From Candidatus Tectimicrobiota bacterium (GTDB taxonomy: Bacteria > Tectomicrobia > Entotheonellia > Entotheonellales > Entotheonellaceae): a stretch of DNA of 64,000 nucleotides. A program made the position numbers and the translations under genes. Of the stretch, positions 1 to 9,715 are shown piece after piece. Numbering within the stretch: the stretch's first letter is position 1; each line of letters begins with the position of its first letter. The notes below the pieces were generated by a model, which was not told the origin of the DNA, did not search any database, and saw only the letters and a list, made by a program, of their open reading frames with translations. The DNA is taken from the NCBI GenBank assembly GCA_026005175.1, contig BPKO01000006.1, positions 174,906-238,905 of the forward strand, given 5' to 3'.

Positions 1-2
1 CC

Positions 3-656
3 ATGGCCCTCGCTATGCCCCGCCTGCAGGCCTGGGGCCTCCTGGAGCTGGTGCTGCTCGGGGTCATGTGGGCCGTCATGATGGTGGCCATGATGGTGCC
101 CACGGCGGCCCCCATGCTGCTGCTCTTTGCCACCATCAACCGCCGGCGTCGCGCCCAGCAGCGGCCCTACGTGCCCACGGCGATCTTTCTGGGGGGCTAT
201 CTCCTGGTCTGGACCGCGTTCAGCGCCGTGGCCACCCTGGCGCAGTGGGGGCTGCACGCGGCGGCGCTGCTCTCGCCAATGATGGCGAGCCGCAGCCCCC
301 TCCTGGGCGGCGGCTTGCTGCTGGCCGCGGGGATCTATCAGTGGACACCTCTCAAGTACACCTGCCTCCGGCACTGCCGCACGCCGCTGGGCTTTCTCAT
401 GACCGACTGGCGTGAAGGAGCAAAAGGGGCGCTGGCGATGGGCATTAAGCACGGCCTGTACTGCACGGGCTGCTGCTGGGTGCTCATGGCGCTGCTGTTT
501 GTCGCCGGCGTGATGAACCTGCTGTGGGTTGCGGCCATCACCGCGTTTGTGCTGGTCGAAAAAGTCGCGCCGCGTGGCGACTGGGTAGGGCGGCTGGCCG
601 GCAGCAGCCTCGTCGCCGCCGGCCTGGTGCTGCTCGGCCAGGCCCTGGCCAGGTAA
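3..656 (+). CDS. DUF2182 family integral membrane protein (5' end may lie outside window)
   Basis: This is a 217-residue, very hydrophobic protein with about five predicted membrane segments (near residues 12-34, 57-80, 97-112, 150-185 and 196-214). The family signature is visible: Met-rich first helix (WAVMMVAMMVP), then YQWTPLK, CLRHCRTP and YCTGCCWVLM followed by GVMNL. The paired cysteine motifs explain why the family is described as predicted metal-binding. The ATG used is the third base of the window, so the protein may continue upstream; family members are often somewhat longer. It is followed by a DUF1326 gene, a frequent partner. The function is unknown. Confidence 0.85.
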   Translation: MALAMPRLQAWGLLELVLLGVMWAVMMVAMMVPTAAPMLLLFATINRRRRAQQRPYVPTAIFLGGYLLVWTAFSAVATLAQWGLHAAALLSPMMASRSPLLGGGLLLAAGIYQWTPLKYTCLRHCRTPLGFLMTDWREGAKGALAMGIKHGLYCTGCCWVLMALLFVAGVMNLLWVAAITAFVLVEKVAPRGDWVGRLAGSSLVAAGLVLLGQALAR

Positions 657-727
657 AGGGCATGGCCGGCAGGGGCAGGGGATCCGGTGGTCCCTTGCCG
701 ATTCACAACCTCTGACAGGAGAAAGAC

Positions 728-1360
728 ATGAGCGAGACCCCGACCCGGACACCCTGGCGGCTCAAAGTGCACAATCTGGAAGCGTGTAATTGCAGCAACG
801 GCTGCGGCTGCCAGTTCAACGGCTTTCCGGACTACGGTGGCTGCGAGGCCATCATCGGCTACGAAGTGATCGCCGGCCACTACGGCAACGTGGACCTCAG
901 CGGCGTGCGGGCGGTCTTTGCCGGCAAGTGGCCCGGGGCCATTCACGAAGGCCACGGCCAAGGCGTGCTCTTCATCGACGCGGCGGCGCGGCCCGAGCAG
1001 GTGGAAGGCCTGGCCAAGATCTTCTCCGGGCAGGCCGGGGGCATGCCCTGGGAAGCCCTGGCCGCTACCCTCGACACCGTCGAAGGCCCGCTGCTCAAGC
1101 CCATTGCCATGACCGTCGACGGCCGCCGCTCGCACTTTGCCATTGCCGGCGTCCTCGAAGTCGCCATGACCTCGCTCATCAACCCAGTGAGCGGGGAGGA
1201 GAGCGAAGTGCACATCGTCTACCCCAAAGGCGGCTTCCTCTGGAACGACGGCGATGTGGGCACCACCTCCACCATGCGCATCGACCACGGGGCGTTGCGC
1301 TTCCAGTATCCGGGCAAGTGGGCTGCCTATGCCGTCGCCGAGTGGAGCAATCAGGGATAA
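728..1360 (+). CDS. DUF1326 domain-containing protein
   Basis: The 210-residue soluble protein opens with the family hallmark, a Cys-rich strand near residues 20-27 (EACNCSNGCGCQF), and continues with the usual YEVIAGHYG, GVLFID and HFAIAGVLEV blocks. The start is supported by AGGAGA at 717-722. It lies 71 bases downstream of the DUF2182 membrane protein and is probably co-transcribed with it. The biochemical role of the family is unknown. The two genes together suggest a membrane protein with a soluble, metal- or thiol-binding partner, which is inference. Confidence 0.88.
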   Translation: MSETPTRTPWRLKVHNLEACNCSNGCGCQFNGFPDYGGCEAIIGYEVIAGHYGNVDLSGVRAVFAGKWPGAIHEGHGQGVLFIDAAARPEQVEGLAKIFSGQAGGMPWEALAATLDTVEGPLLKPIAMTVDGRRSHFAIAGVLEVAMTSLINPVSGEESEVHIVYPKGGFLWNDGDVGTTSTMRIDHGALRFQYPGKWAAYAVAEWSNQG

Positions 1361-1460
1361 GGCCCGCCTGTACGCAATGGCCGGCGGCCATGCCGCTCCG
1401 TGGTGTGGCCGCCGGCAGTGGGCATGAGAGGCTGGACAGCCGCGGGAGCAGGAGCCAAGG

Positions 1461-4437
1461 ATGGGCGGCAAGCGGCGGAAGGCGTTCCGCAACCTCAGCA
1501 TCCACGGCAAGATGCTGGCCATCGTTGTGCCGCTGATCGCCATCCCCATGCTCACCCTGGCCACGGTCGGGTTTGTCGTCGCCAGCCGTGAGGCGGCCAA
1601 GACCAGCACGCGCTACCTCAAGCAGCGCGAAAACGACCTGCGCACCCTGGCCGAGCACCCGGCCATCCGCGACTACTACTACAACACCATGTACGGCCCT
1701 GACAGAAGAAGCAGAGGTCTACCGCCGCGAACTCGCCCGTTCCCTGCAGCGCTTTGCCGAGCGCAGCAACAGCATCGAGCGGATTTACACCCAGGTGCGC
1801 TACGTCGACCACCGTGGCTTCGAAGCCGTCAAGATTCTCTCCGCGCCGGAGAAAGCTGCCCACGCGCTTGAGGCGCAAACGGCTGCCGCCAGCCACAGCC
1901 GCCGCGAGCACACGCGGGTCGCTCCGTCGTTTTTTACCGCAATGCGCTCCCTTGCGCCACAGCAGCTCTACCGCTCGCCGCTTGGCCCCGCCATGCACTA
2001 CGCCATGCCGGTGTATCAACCTGGCAGTGAGGCACAGCCCCCGACTTTCCTGGGCGCGGTGGTGCTCGACTTCGTCTATCCCTTGCGGGAGTTCCAGCGC
2101 ACTGCCGGGGCGATCACCCTCTGGTTCGCCGTCCTGACCGCCCTCAGCCTGGGCGTGGCCCTGTGGCTCACCTTTAACCGGGTGCGGCGCCTGGCCGCTC
2201 CCATCCGCCGCCTGGCCGAGGCAGCCAACCGCATTGCCGCCGGTCAGCGCGCGGTCACCGTGACCTACGACGCCGAGGACGAGATCGGGCTGCTGGCGCG
2301 GTCTTTTAACGCCATGGCCCAGAGCCTGGACGCCCAGGAAGCGGCTTTGCACCGCAAAGTGGTCGAAATGACCGCGCTCTACGAGATCGGCAAGGAAATT
2401 GCTGCCCGGGTAGCCCTGGCACCAACGCTCGAGCTCATCGTAGCCCGCGCCCGGGCGCTTCTTCAGGCCGATGCCAGCCTGCTGGCCCTGCGCCAGGAGG
2501 AGAGCCACACGTTCGTCATCGAGGCCCACAGCGGCACCGTCCCGGACGCCATAATCGGCACCCGCTTTCGGCCTGGAGAGGGGCTCGGCGGACGCGTGGC
2601 CGCCACCGGCCACCCCCTCCTGGTGGGCGACTACGCGACGGAATGCGCCGATAGTCCGTTCCTCCAGACCATCCAAGAAGCCGGACTGCGCGCCTGGCTC
2701 GGCGTGCCGCTGCAGGCACGCCACACGGTGATCGGGGTCCTCTACGTCGTCAGCCGCACGCCGCAGCAGTTCCGTGACGCCGATCAACAGCTGCTGAGCG
2801 CCCTGGGCGACCAGGCCGCCATTGCCATCGAGAACGCCAGGCTCTACGAGCAGGTGCGGCAGTATACCGAAGCGCTCGAAGCCAAAGTGGCCGAGCGCAC
2901 GCAGGCGCTGCAAGAAACCAACCAGAAGCTGGAGGCGGCATCGCGGCACAAATCGGAGTTCCTGGCCAATATGTCGCACGAGCTGCGCACGCCCATGAAT
3001 GCCATCATCGGCTTCACCCGGCTGGTGATGCGGCGCTCCAAGGATGTCCTGGCACCGCGCCAGTACGAAAACTTAGAAAAGATTCTCATCAGCGCCGAGC
3101 ATCTGCTTTCCCTGATTAACAGCATTCTGGACCTGTCGAAAATCGAAGCCGGCAGGATCGAGGTCTACCCGGTTGAGTTTGCCCTGGCGCCTCTCATCGC
3201 CGAGTGCGTGCACACCGTCGAACCGGTGCGCAGGAGTGATGAGGTGCAGCTGGTACAGGACCTCGAAGCCGGCTTGCCGCCCCTGGTGACGGATCGGGAG
3301 AAAGTGAAGCAGATCCTGATGAATCTCCTAAGCAATGCGGTGAAATTTACCCCGGCCGGCACCATCACCGTCACCGCCCGCTGCCGCGGCGACACGCTCA
3401 CCATAGCGGTCGCCGACACCGGCATCGGCATTCCCGAGGCGGCACTGACACACATCTTTGAAGAATTTCGCCAGGTGGATAGCAGCACCACGCGGCAGTA
3501 CGGCGGCACTGGGCTGGGACTGGCGATCAGCCGCCGCCTGGCCCGCCTTCTGGGCGGGGAGATTACCGTGCAGAGTACGCTGGGAGAAGGCTCCACCTTC
3601 ACCGTGACGCTGCCGCTGCGCTACGGTGCCGGGCAGCCGCTGCCGCGCCCGGCAGAGGTGCCGGCGGCGCCCGCGCTCGGGGCAGAGGACAGGCAGGTGG
3701 TGCTGGTTATCGATGACGACCCCAACGCCATTTACCTCCTGCAAGAAAACCTTGGTGAGGCCGGCTATCGCGTCATTGGGGCCACCCACGCTGAGGAAGG
3801 ACTCCGCAAAGCGCGGCAGCTCAAGCCCTATGCCATTCTCCTCGACATCCTCATGCCCCACAAAGACGGATGGCAGGTGCTCCACGAGCTCAAAGCCGAC
3901 GCGGCCACCCGCGATATCCCGGTGGTGCTGCTCTCCATTGTGGACCAGAAGGCGCTGGGCTATCGCCTGGGCGCCTTCGACTACTTGTTGAAGCCCGTTG
4001 ATCGCGAGGCCATTCTTGTCACCTTGCGGCGTATCTCACCGCAGCGCCGCCGCCTCCTGGTAGTGGACGACGACCCCCAGGTGGCAGAGCTGGTGCGCCA
4101 GTGCCTCGAGGACGAGCCGTACCTTATTGAAGCCGCCAGCGACGGCCAGGCAGCCCTGGAAGCCATCGCCCGGCAGCAGCCGGACGTCATCCTGCTCGAT
4201 CTCCTCATGCCGCGGCTGGACGGCTTTGGCGTGCTGGCCCACTTACAGCGCCATCCCCGCCACCAGCAGATTCCGGTGATCGTTCTCACCGCCAAACCCT
4301 GCACCAGGGAAGAAGAGGCGCGGCTCCACGAGCGCGCCCGCACGATCATTTACAAGCAGGGGCTAGAGCCCGCGGCGCTCATCCGGGAGGTGCGCGCGGC
4401 GCTTCTGGCCTACCGTCCCGCGGGCGGGGAGTCGTAA
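1461..4437 (+). CDS. Hybrid sensor histidine kinase with two receiver domains (one frameshift)
   Basis: A roughly 991-residue protein is recovered if one C is removed from the CCC run at 1696-1698; the corrected junction reads NTMYGLTEEAEVYRREL, a normal sensor-helix sequence. Order: N-terminal membrane helix (residues about 17-39), extracytoplasmic sensor, second membrane helix, HAMP, GAF (TALYEIGKEIA onward), HisKA with the phosphoacceptor in FLANMSHELRTPMN, HATPase (LMNLLSNAVKF, DTGIGIP, GGTGLGL), then two receivers with acceptor Asp in AILLDILMP and VILLDLLMP. It heads a cluster with a free receiver and a receiver-cyclase, so it is likely the input kinase. The shift looks like a sequencing error. 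Confidence 0.85.
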
Positions 4438-4439
4438 GG

Positions 4440-4868
4440 ATGAAAAAAATCCTCATTGTGGAAGACGTCGCGTTCAATCGCGACTTGCTCGTGCAGCTGC
4501 TCGAAGACGACTACCACGTCCTCACCGCCACCGACGGCGCGGCCGGCCTTGCCCTGGCCGCGCACGAACGCCCCGATCTGATTCTCCTGGATCTGTCGCT
4601 ACCGGTCATCGACGGCTGGGAAGCCGCGCGGCGCCTCAAAGCCGACGCGGCGTTACGCCATATCCCGATTATCGCCCTCACGGCCCACGCCATGCAGGGT
4701 GACGAAGAGAAAGCGCGGCAAGCCGGCTGCGATGGCTACTTGAGCAAGCCGATCGACGAAGAGCTGTTGTTTGTCACCCTGCGGCGCTTCCTGGGGACGG
4801 ACGAAGAAGCGCGCCACGAGCGACGAGGAGGCAGCCATGCGCAGGCAGGCGAAGATCCTGATCGTTGA
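4440..4868 (+). CDS. Single-domain response regulator (CheY/DivK-like)
   Basis: The gene starts two bases after the hybrid kinase stop. It encodes a 142-residue receiver with the acidic pair in VEDVAFNRD, acceptor Asp51 in LILLDLSLP, Thr in ALTAHAM and Lys in LSKPID. The sequence resembles DivK-type shuttle receivers. There is no output domain; the last 25 residues are not receiver-like and overlap the start of the next gene, so translational coupling is likely. It probably carries phosphate between the upstream kinase and other proteins. Confidence 0.9.
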   Translation: MKKILIVEDVAFNRDLLVQLLEDDYHVLTATDGAAGLALAAHERPDLILLDLSLPVIDGWEAARRLKADAALRHIPIIALTAHAMQGDEEKARQAGCDGYLSKPIDEELLFVTLRRFLGTDEEARHERRGGSHAQAGEDPDR

Positions 4869-5898
4869 TGACGAGCCGTTTAACGTGGACTTGCTCGAGC
4901 AACTGCTCGAAGAGCTTGGCTACGAGACGGTAAGCGCCTGCAACGGGCAAGAGGCGCTGGAGAAAGTGGCCGCTGCTGCCCCCGACCTCCTTCTCCTCGA
5001 CGTGATGATGCCGGGGCTGGACGGCTTTGCGGTCTGCCGCCGGCTCAAAGACAACGAAGAGACCCGCCTCATCCCCATCGTCATGATGACCGCGCTGGGA
5101 AGTGTCGAAGACCGCATCAGAGGCATCGAAGCAGGCGCCGACGACTTCCTGACCAAGCCGGTGGACGAGCGCGAGCTCCTGGCGCGGATTCGCACCACCT
5201 TGCGGCTGAAAGAGACGGTGGAGCGCAAGCTCGGGGAGCTGCGCCGCATCAAAGACCACTTCGCCAAGTTCGTGCCGGAAGCGGTCAAACGCCTGGTGGC
5301 GGCCAATCCCGAGGCCCCTGAGCTGGAGAAGCACCCCCGCGACGTCACCGTATTGTTTCTCGATATCAGCGGCTATAGCCACCTGAGCCAGCGGCTGCCC
5401 CCTGCGGTGCTCAACGGCCTGGTGGAGCGCTATTTCTCTGCCTTCCTCGATTGCATCCACGCTGCCGGCGGCGATATCAACGAGACGGCCGGCGATGGCT
5501 TCATGGCCATCTTTCAAGACCCGCAGCACGCGCTCACCGCCGCAGACACCGCCCTGGCACTTCTGGCGGCCACTGAGGCCCTCAACGCCGAAAACGCGGC
5601 GCAGCCCCTCAGCGTGCACATGGGCCTCAACTCCGGCACCGCCCTGGTCGGTTCGACCCGCTTTGAGGGGCTGCGGGGGGCGCGCTGGACGTTTACCGCC
5701 AGCGGCCCAGTCACCAACCTGGCGGCGCGCCTGGCCGGCCTTGCCGCGCCCGGGCAGATTTGCCTCGGCCCGGAGGCGGCGCGCCGCCTTGGCGGCCGCT
5801 ACCGCCTGCGCCGCCTGGGCCAGGTGCATCTGAAGCATCTTGATGCCCCCGTGGAGGTCTATTGCCTCGTGGGTCCCGTCTCAAGAGGCGCGGCGTGA
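4837..5898 (+). CDS. Response regulator with class III adenylate/guanylate cyclase output
   Basis: The protein is 353 residues long. The receiver spans about 1-125 with acidic pocket DDEP, acceptor Asp55 (LLLLDVMMP) and Lys in FLTKPVDE. A short linker leads to a class III nucleotidyl cyclase domain (about 165-330) with the metal-binding Asp in VLFLDISGYS and the second metal site in NETAGDGF. The start is set at the ATG at 4837 because GAGGAG lies just upstream and the receiver begins immediately. It overlaps the preceding receiver gene by 32 bases. It likely converts phosphorelay input into cAMP or cGMP; substrate choice cannot be read reliably by eye. Confidence 0.9.
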   Translation: MRRQAKILIVDDEPFNVDLLEQLLEELGYETVSACNGQEALEKVAAAAPDLLLLDVMMPGLDGFAVCRRLKDNEETRLIPIVMMTALGSVEDRIRGIEAGADDFLTKPVDERELLARIRTTLRLKETVERKLGELRRIKDHFAKFVPEAVKRLVAANPEAPELEKHPRDVTVLFLDISGYSHLSQRLPPAVLNGLVERYFSAFLDCIHAAGGDINETAGDGFMAIFQDPQHALTAADTALALLAATEALNAENAAQPLSVHMGLNSGTALVGSTRFEGLRGARWTFTASGPVTNLAARLAGLAAPGQICLGPEAARRLGGRYRLRRLGQVHLKHLDAPVEVYCLVGPVSRGAA

Positions 5899-6794
5899 GC
5901 CGCTGTGCCGTGCCGGCCACACGGCCCGCTCCGCGCTTCTCGAAGGCTTCCAGGGTCCTGTCGCTTTTCCCGCGTCCTCCTGAAGGGCGCCTCTTCCGCC
6001 ACCACCCACCCGTCTTCAGAGGCCGCGCGGCGCAGGCAGCGGGCCAGAGCGGCCAGCGTCGAGGGCGAAAGCGCGCCGCTGCGGCGCAGCCGGGCCAGGA
6101 AGTCGTCGGGCTCCTGGTAGGCCAGGGCACTGATTTCGGCCGCCAGCTGGAACGTCTTGCGGACTTTCTTTGCCATCGCCTGGCTCAGGAGAGGGTGCAA
6201 GAGGCGGGCGACCAGCGCCAGCACGGGATGGTCGATGCGCACGTAGCCGGTAAGCCCGGCCTCGGCGTAGGTGTCCCCACCGTCGCGGTGGTGGCGATAG
6301 TCGAGGATCAGCACGGCGCGGGCACGGATGGTAAGGAGGGCCGTCTCGTAGCTGCCCCAGACGAAGATCACCCGCCGGCCTGCCGCGGCGTGCACCACCG
6401 CGAAGTGGCCTTTCATCCCCCGCGCCTGCCTGCCTTCCGCATCGGCGTAGTCCTGCGCCCGGTAAATCGCTCCTTGCCGCTCGATGCGGTATTGGCTCAG
6501 GCGCAGGGCGCGGGCGACCGCGGTGGCCACGTCGGGATGGTCGAGAAAGTACTCAAAAAGGGGAGGGTGGGAAAGAAAACGAACTCCGATGACGGTGTGG
6601 ACAAACGTTGGGTGGTCGACGACGGTGGCGAGGTCGGCGTGTTCTGCCGGCAGCAGGGGCTGCGGGGCCGAGCCGGCCCAGGCCGCAGCGGCCAGCCCCA
6701 GGCCGGCCCCCACTGCCCACGCGACAGCCCGGCGCAAGCGTCCGCCTGGGCTCTTTTCCCTGCCGCGTCTCGCCCTCCTTGCCTTGCCCGGCAT
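5859..6794 (-). CDS. Hypothetical secreted or membrane-anchored protein
   Basis: A 311-residue protein with a basic N-terminus and a hydrophobic segment at about residues 22-42 (AVAWAVGAGLGLAAAAWAG), consistent with a signal peptide or anchor. The rest is mostly soluble, and I do not recognise the family. The C-terminal 60 or so residues are Arg-rich and low in structure, and the 3' end overlaps the convergent cyclase gene by 40 bases, so the natural stop could be earlier if a frameshift exists. A purine-rich ribosome site (GGGGAGGGG) precedes the ATG. Confidence 0.6.
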   Translation of the reverse strand: MPGKARRARRGREKSPGGRLRRAVAWAVGAGLGLAAAAWAGSAPQPLLPAEHADLATVVDHPTFVHTVIGVRFLSHPPLFEYFLDHPDVATAVARALRLSQYRIERQGAIYRAQDYADAEGRQARGMKGHFAVVHAAAGRRVIFVWGSYETALLTIRARAVLILDYRHHRDGGDTYAEAGLTGYVRIDHPVLALVARLLHPLLSQAMAKKVRKTFQLAAEISALAYQEPDDFLARLRRSGALSPSTLAALARCLRRAASEDGWVVAEEAPFRRTREKRQDPGSLREARSGPCGRHGTAAHAAPLETGPTRQ

Positions 6795-6827
6795 AGCCAG
6801 CCCCTCCCCTTTACCGGCGCCCGCGCT

Positions 6828-7790
6828 TCAGGAGGCGGCCGCCAGGGCGGCGCGCAGGTGCTGTAGCGAGACGTTGCCGCCGCTCATCACCAGCACCACT
6901 TTCTTGCCGCGCAGGCGGTCGCGCAGCTTCAGCGCCGCCGCCAGGGAAGCAGCCCCGGCATGCTCGGTGAGGTTGTGGGTCTTTTCCAGGTGCAGCACGA
7001 TCGCCTGCTGCATTTCCGCTTCTGAGACCAGCACGAAGTCGTCGAGCAAGTCGCGCAGGATGCCCTGGGTGAGCTCGTAGCCGGTGGCCGTGGCCAGCCC
7101 CTCGGCCTCTGTCTCCATGGGCGCCTCGACAATGCGGCCTGCTTTCCACGACAAGTACGCTGCCGGGGCCTTTTCGGCCTGCACGCCGATCACCTGGAGG
7201 CGCGGATTGAGGCTCTTGCCGACGATGCAGGCGCCGCAGGCGCCGCTGCCACCGCCGATGGGGACGATGAGTACCTCGGCGTCGGGCAAGTCCTCGAGGA
7301 TCTCCAGGCTGTAGGTGGCCACGCCGGCGATGAGCAGGGGCTCGTTGACGGCGTGGATGTAGCGGTAGCCTTTTTCCTGGGCCAGCTTCTCGGCGTGCTG
7401 GCGCGCCACGTCAAAGTGGGGCCCGTAGAAGTGCACCTCGGCGCCCAGGTTGCGGATGGCCTCCACTTTGCCCGGGTTGGCGTTTTCCGGCACCACCACG
7501 AGGGCTGGCACGCCGAAGACCCCGGCGGCGTAGGCAATCGACTGGCCGTGGTTGCCCGAAGAGGCGGTGGTCACGCCGCGGAGCTTTTCCGTGGCCACCA
7601 GCTGCGCCATCAGGTTGATGCCGCCGCGGACTTTGAAGGCGCCGAGCTTCTGGTGGTTCTCGTGCTTGACGTAGACCTCGGCCTCCAGCAGGCGGTCGAG
7701 GGCCAGGTGGCGGTGCAGGGGGGTGCGCCACACGTAAGGCGCGATGCGCCGGCGCGCGGCGAGCACGTCGAGCAGCGTCGGTCGGTACAC
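6828..7790 (-). CDS. PLP-dependent threonine/serine dehydratase-like enzyme
   Basis: A 320-residue fold-type II PLP enzyme. The Schiff-base lysine is Lys53 in KLGAFKVRGG, the substrate loop is SSGNHGQ (about 77-83), and the phosphate-binding glycine loop is GGGSGACG (179-186). The C-terminal SGGN motif is also present. There is no C-terminal ACT regulatory domain, so it resembles catabolic threonine dehydratase, serine racemase or threo-3-hydroxyaspartate ammonia-lyase rather than biosynthetic IlvA. The likely reaction is deamination of a beta-hydroxy amino acid; the exact substrate is uncertain. A TATACT box on the minus strand (7827-7832) may be its -10. Confidence 0.85.
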   Translation of the reverse strand: MYRPTLLDVLAARRRIAPYVWRTPLHRHLALDRLLEAEVYVKHENHQKLGAFKVRGGINLMAQLVATEKLRGVTTASSGNHGQSIAYAAGVFGVPALVVVPENANPGKVEAIRNLGAEVHFYGPHFDVARQHAEKLAQEKGYRYIHAVNEPLLIAGVATYSLEILEDLPDAEVLIVPIGGGSGACGACIVGKSLNPRLQVIGVQAEKAPAAYLSWKAGRIVEAPMETEAEGLATATGYELTQGILRDLLDDFVLVSEAEMQQAIVLHLEKTHNLTEHAGAASLAAALKLRDRLRGKKVVLVMSGGNVSLQHLRAALAAAS

Positions 7791-7871
7791 GGTTCGCGTC
7801 TCCTTTTGCCAAAGCGGGGTGCCGCCAGTATAGCGCAGCGGCCGGCAAAAGAAAATCGGAGCGGTTTTTGT

Positions 7872-8771
7872 TCAGGCAGCACGCGACACGCGCACATCCA
7901 GCGCATCGCGCAGGCCGTCGCCGATGCAGTTGATGCTCAGCACCGTAACCATGATCGCCAGCCCGGGGAAAATGGCCAGCCACCAGGCAAGCGTAAAAAA
8001 GCCGCGGGCACCGCTCAGAATAAGGCCCCAGGTGGGGGTGGTGATTTTCACCCCCAGCCCCAGGAAGGAAAGCGTCGACTCGGCGAGGATGGCGTAGGAG
8101 ACGCTCACCGTGGCCTGCACGATGAGGGGAGCCAGGCTGTTGGGCAGGAGGTGGCGCAGGATGAGGCGCAGGTCGGAAGCGCCGGTGGCGCGTGCTGCCA
8201 CCACGAACTCTTCCTCGCGCAGGGCCAGCACTTCGGCCCGCGCCAGGCGGGCAAAGTCGTCGATGTAAGCCAGCGCCACGGCCACGATGACGTTGCCCAG
8301 CCCCGGGCCAAGGATGGCCATGAGGCCGACGGCGATGATCAGCGCCGGGAAAGCCCACTGCAAGTCGATGTAGCGCATGATGAGCAAGTCGACCCAGCCC
8401 CCGTAGTAGCCTGCCACCAGCCCCAGGGGTACGGCGGCGAGCATGGCCAGGAGCACGGCAGCAAAGCCCACAGTGAGGGAAATGCGGGCCCCGGCGATGA
8501 GGCGGCTGAGCAAGTCGCGGCCAAACTCGTCGGTGCCCAGGGGGTGTTGCCACGAGGGCGGCGCCAGGAGGTCGAATGCCTGCGCGTTGGGGTCGTACGG
8601 CGACAGCAGCGGCCCCAGCAGCGCGGTGAGCACCAGTCCTCCCAGCACCAGGAAGCCGGCCACCACCTTGACGTCGCGGCGCAAGTAGCGCACCGCCCGC
8701 CGCCACTCGCTGACCGCCGGCGCCGGCGGAGCCGCTGCGGCAGAAACAGAAGACGACACAGCTGGCCTCAT
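7872..8771 (-). CDS. Peptide/nickel-type ABC transporter permease, DppC family
   Basis: A 299-residue inner-membrane permease with an N-terminal helix, a periplasmic stretch (SPYDPNAQAFDLLAPPSW then HPLGTDEFGRDLLSR, the OppC_N hallmark) and the BPD_transp_1 domain. The EAA-type loop is recognisable around AEVLALREEEFVVAARATGAS. The start at 8771 is chosen because ATGA overlaps the stop of the upstream permease gene. It forms an operon with a DppB-type permease and a binding protein; no ATPase genes are adjacent. Confidence 0.92.
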   Translation of the reverse strand: MRPAVSSSVSAAAAPPAPAVSEWRRAVRYLRRDVKVVAGFLVLGGLVLTALLGPLLSPYDPNAQAFDLLAPPSWQHPLGTDEFGRDLLSRLIAGARISLTVGFAAVLLAMLAAVPLGLVAGYYGGWVDLLIMRYIDLQWAFPALIIAVGLMAILGPGLGNVIVAVALAYIDDFARLARAEVLALREEEFVVAARATGASDLRLILRHLLPNSLAPLIVQATVSVSYAILAESTLSFLGLGVKITTPTWGLILSGARGFFTLAWWLAIFPGLAIMVTVLSINCIGDGLRDALDVRVSRAA

Positions 8772-9712
8772 TCGTAGCGAATCCGCGGGTTGATGTACGT
8801 GTAAAGGATGTCCACGAGCAGGTTCATGCCCACGAAAATGCCGGCAATGAGCAGGATGGCGCCCTGCACCACGGGGAAGTCGCGGTTGATGATGCTGCGC
8901 ACCAGGGTGCGCCCCAGCCCCTGGATGGCAAACACCTCCTCCACCACCACCGCCCCCACCAGCAGCAGGGAAAAAGCGATGCCGATCACCGTGATCACCG
9001 GGATGAGGGCGTTTTTCAGGGCGTGCTTGAGAATCACCACCCGCTCGCGCAGTCCCTTGGCGCGCGCCGTGCTGATATAGGGGGCGTGCAGCACCTCCAG
9101 CATAGCCGAGCGCGTCATGCGCATGATGATGGCGGCAAAGGCGGTGCCGGAAGTAAACGCCGGCAGCAGCAAGTGGCGCAGCCAGGGCCAAAAGCCTTCG
9201 CTGAGGGGCACGTAGCCCAGGGCGGGCAGCCAGCCCAGCTTCACGGCAAACACCAAGATGAGCACGATGCCCAGCCAGAAGTTGGGCATGCTCAACCCCA
9301 GAAAGGCCACCACGGTGGCCACGTGGTCGGGGAAAGTGTGCTTCTTGAGCGCCGAGACGATCCCCGCCGGGAGGGCCACTGCCAGGCTAATGGCCAGGGC
9401 CAGCACGGCAATGGCAAACGTGCGTGGCGCCGCCTGCCCCAGCAGCACCAGCACCCGCTCGCCGTTGACGATGGAGCGCCCCAGGTCGCCGCGCCCCAGG
9501 TTCCAGAGCCAGAAAACGTACTGCACGTAAAAGGGCCGATCCAGCCCCAGGTTGTGGCGCAGCTGCGCCACCGCCTCCGGGGTGGCCTCCGGGCCGAGCA
9601 TGACGCTCACCGGGTCACCGGGGATGGCGCGCAGCATGAAGAAAACGAGCGTCGCCACCCCCCACATGACGAGCACGGCATAGAGGAGGCGCTTGCAGAG
9701 GTAGCGGCGCAT
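8768..9712 (-). CDS. Peptide/nickel-type ABC transporter permease, DppB family
   Basis: The 314-residue permease begins with the typical RRYLCKRLLYAVLVMWGV and continues with AIPGDPVSVMLG and LGLDRPFYVQY, as in DppB/OppB proteins. Six membrane spans and the cytoplasmic loop contacting the ATPase (RAKGLRERVVILKHALKNAL) are visible. It overlaps dppC-like by 4 bases and follows the binding-protein gene by 3 bases. It pairs with the DppC-like protein to form the membrane channel. Confidence 0.93.
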   Translation of the reverse strand: MRRYLCKRLLYAVLVMWGVATLVFFMLRAIPGDPVSVMLGPEATPEAVAQLRHNLGLDRPFYVQYVFWLWNLGRGDLGRSIVNGERVLVLLGQAAPRTFAIAVLALAISLAVALPAGIVSALKKHTFPDHVATVVAFLGLSMPNFWLGIVLILVFAVKLGWLPALGYVPLSEGFWPWLRHLLLPAFTSGTAFAAIIMRMTRSAMLEVLHAPYISTARAKGLRERVVILKHALKNALIPVITVIGIAFSLLLVGAVVVEEVFAIQGLGRTLVRSIINRDFPVVQGAILLIAGIFVGMNLLVDILYTYINPRIRYE

Positions 9713-9715
9713 CGC

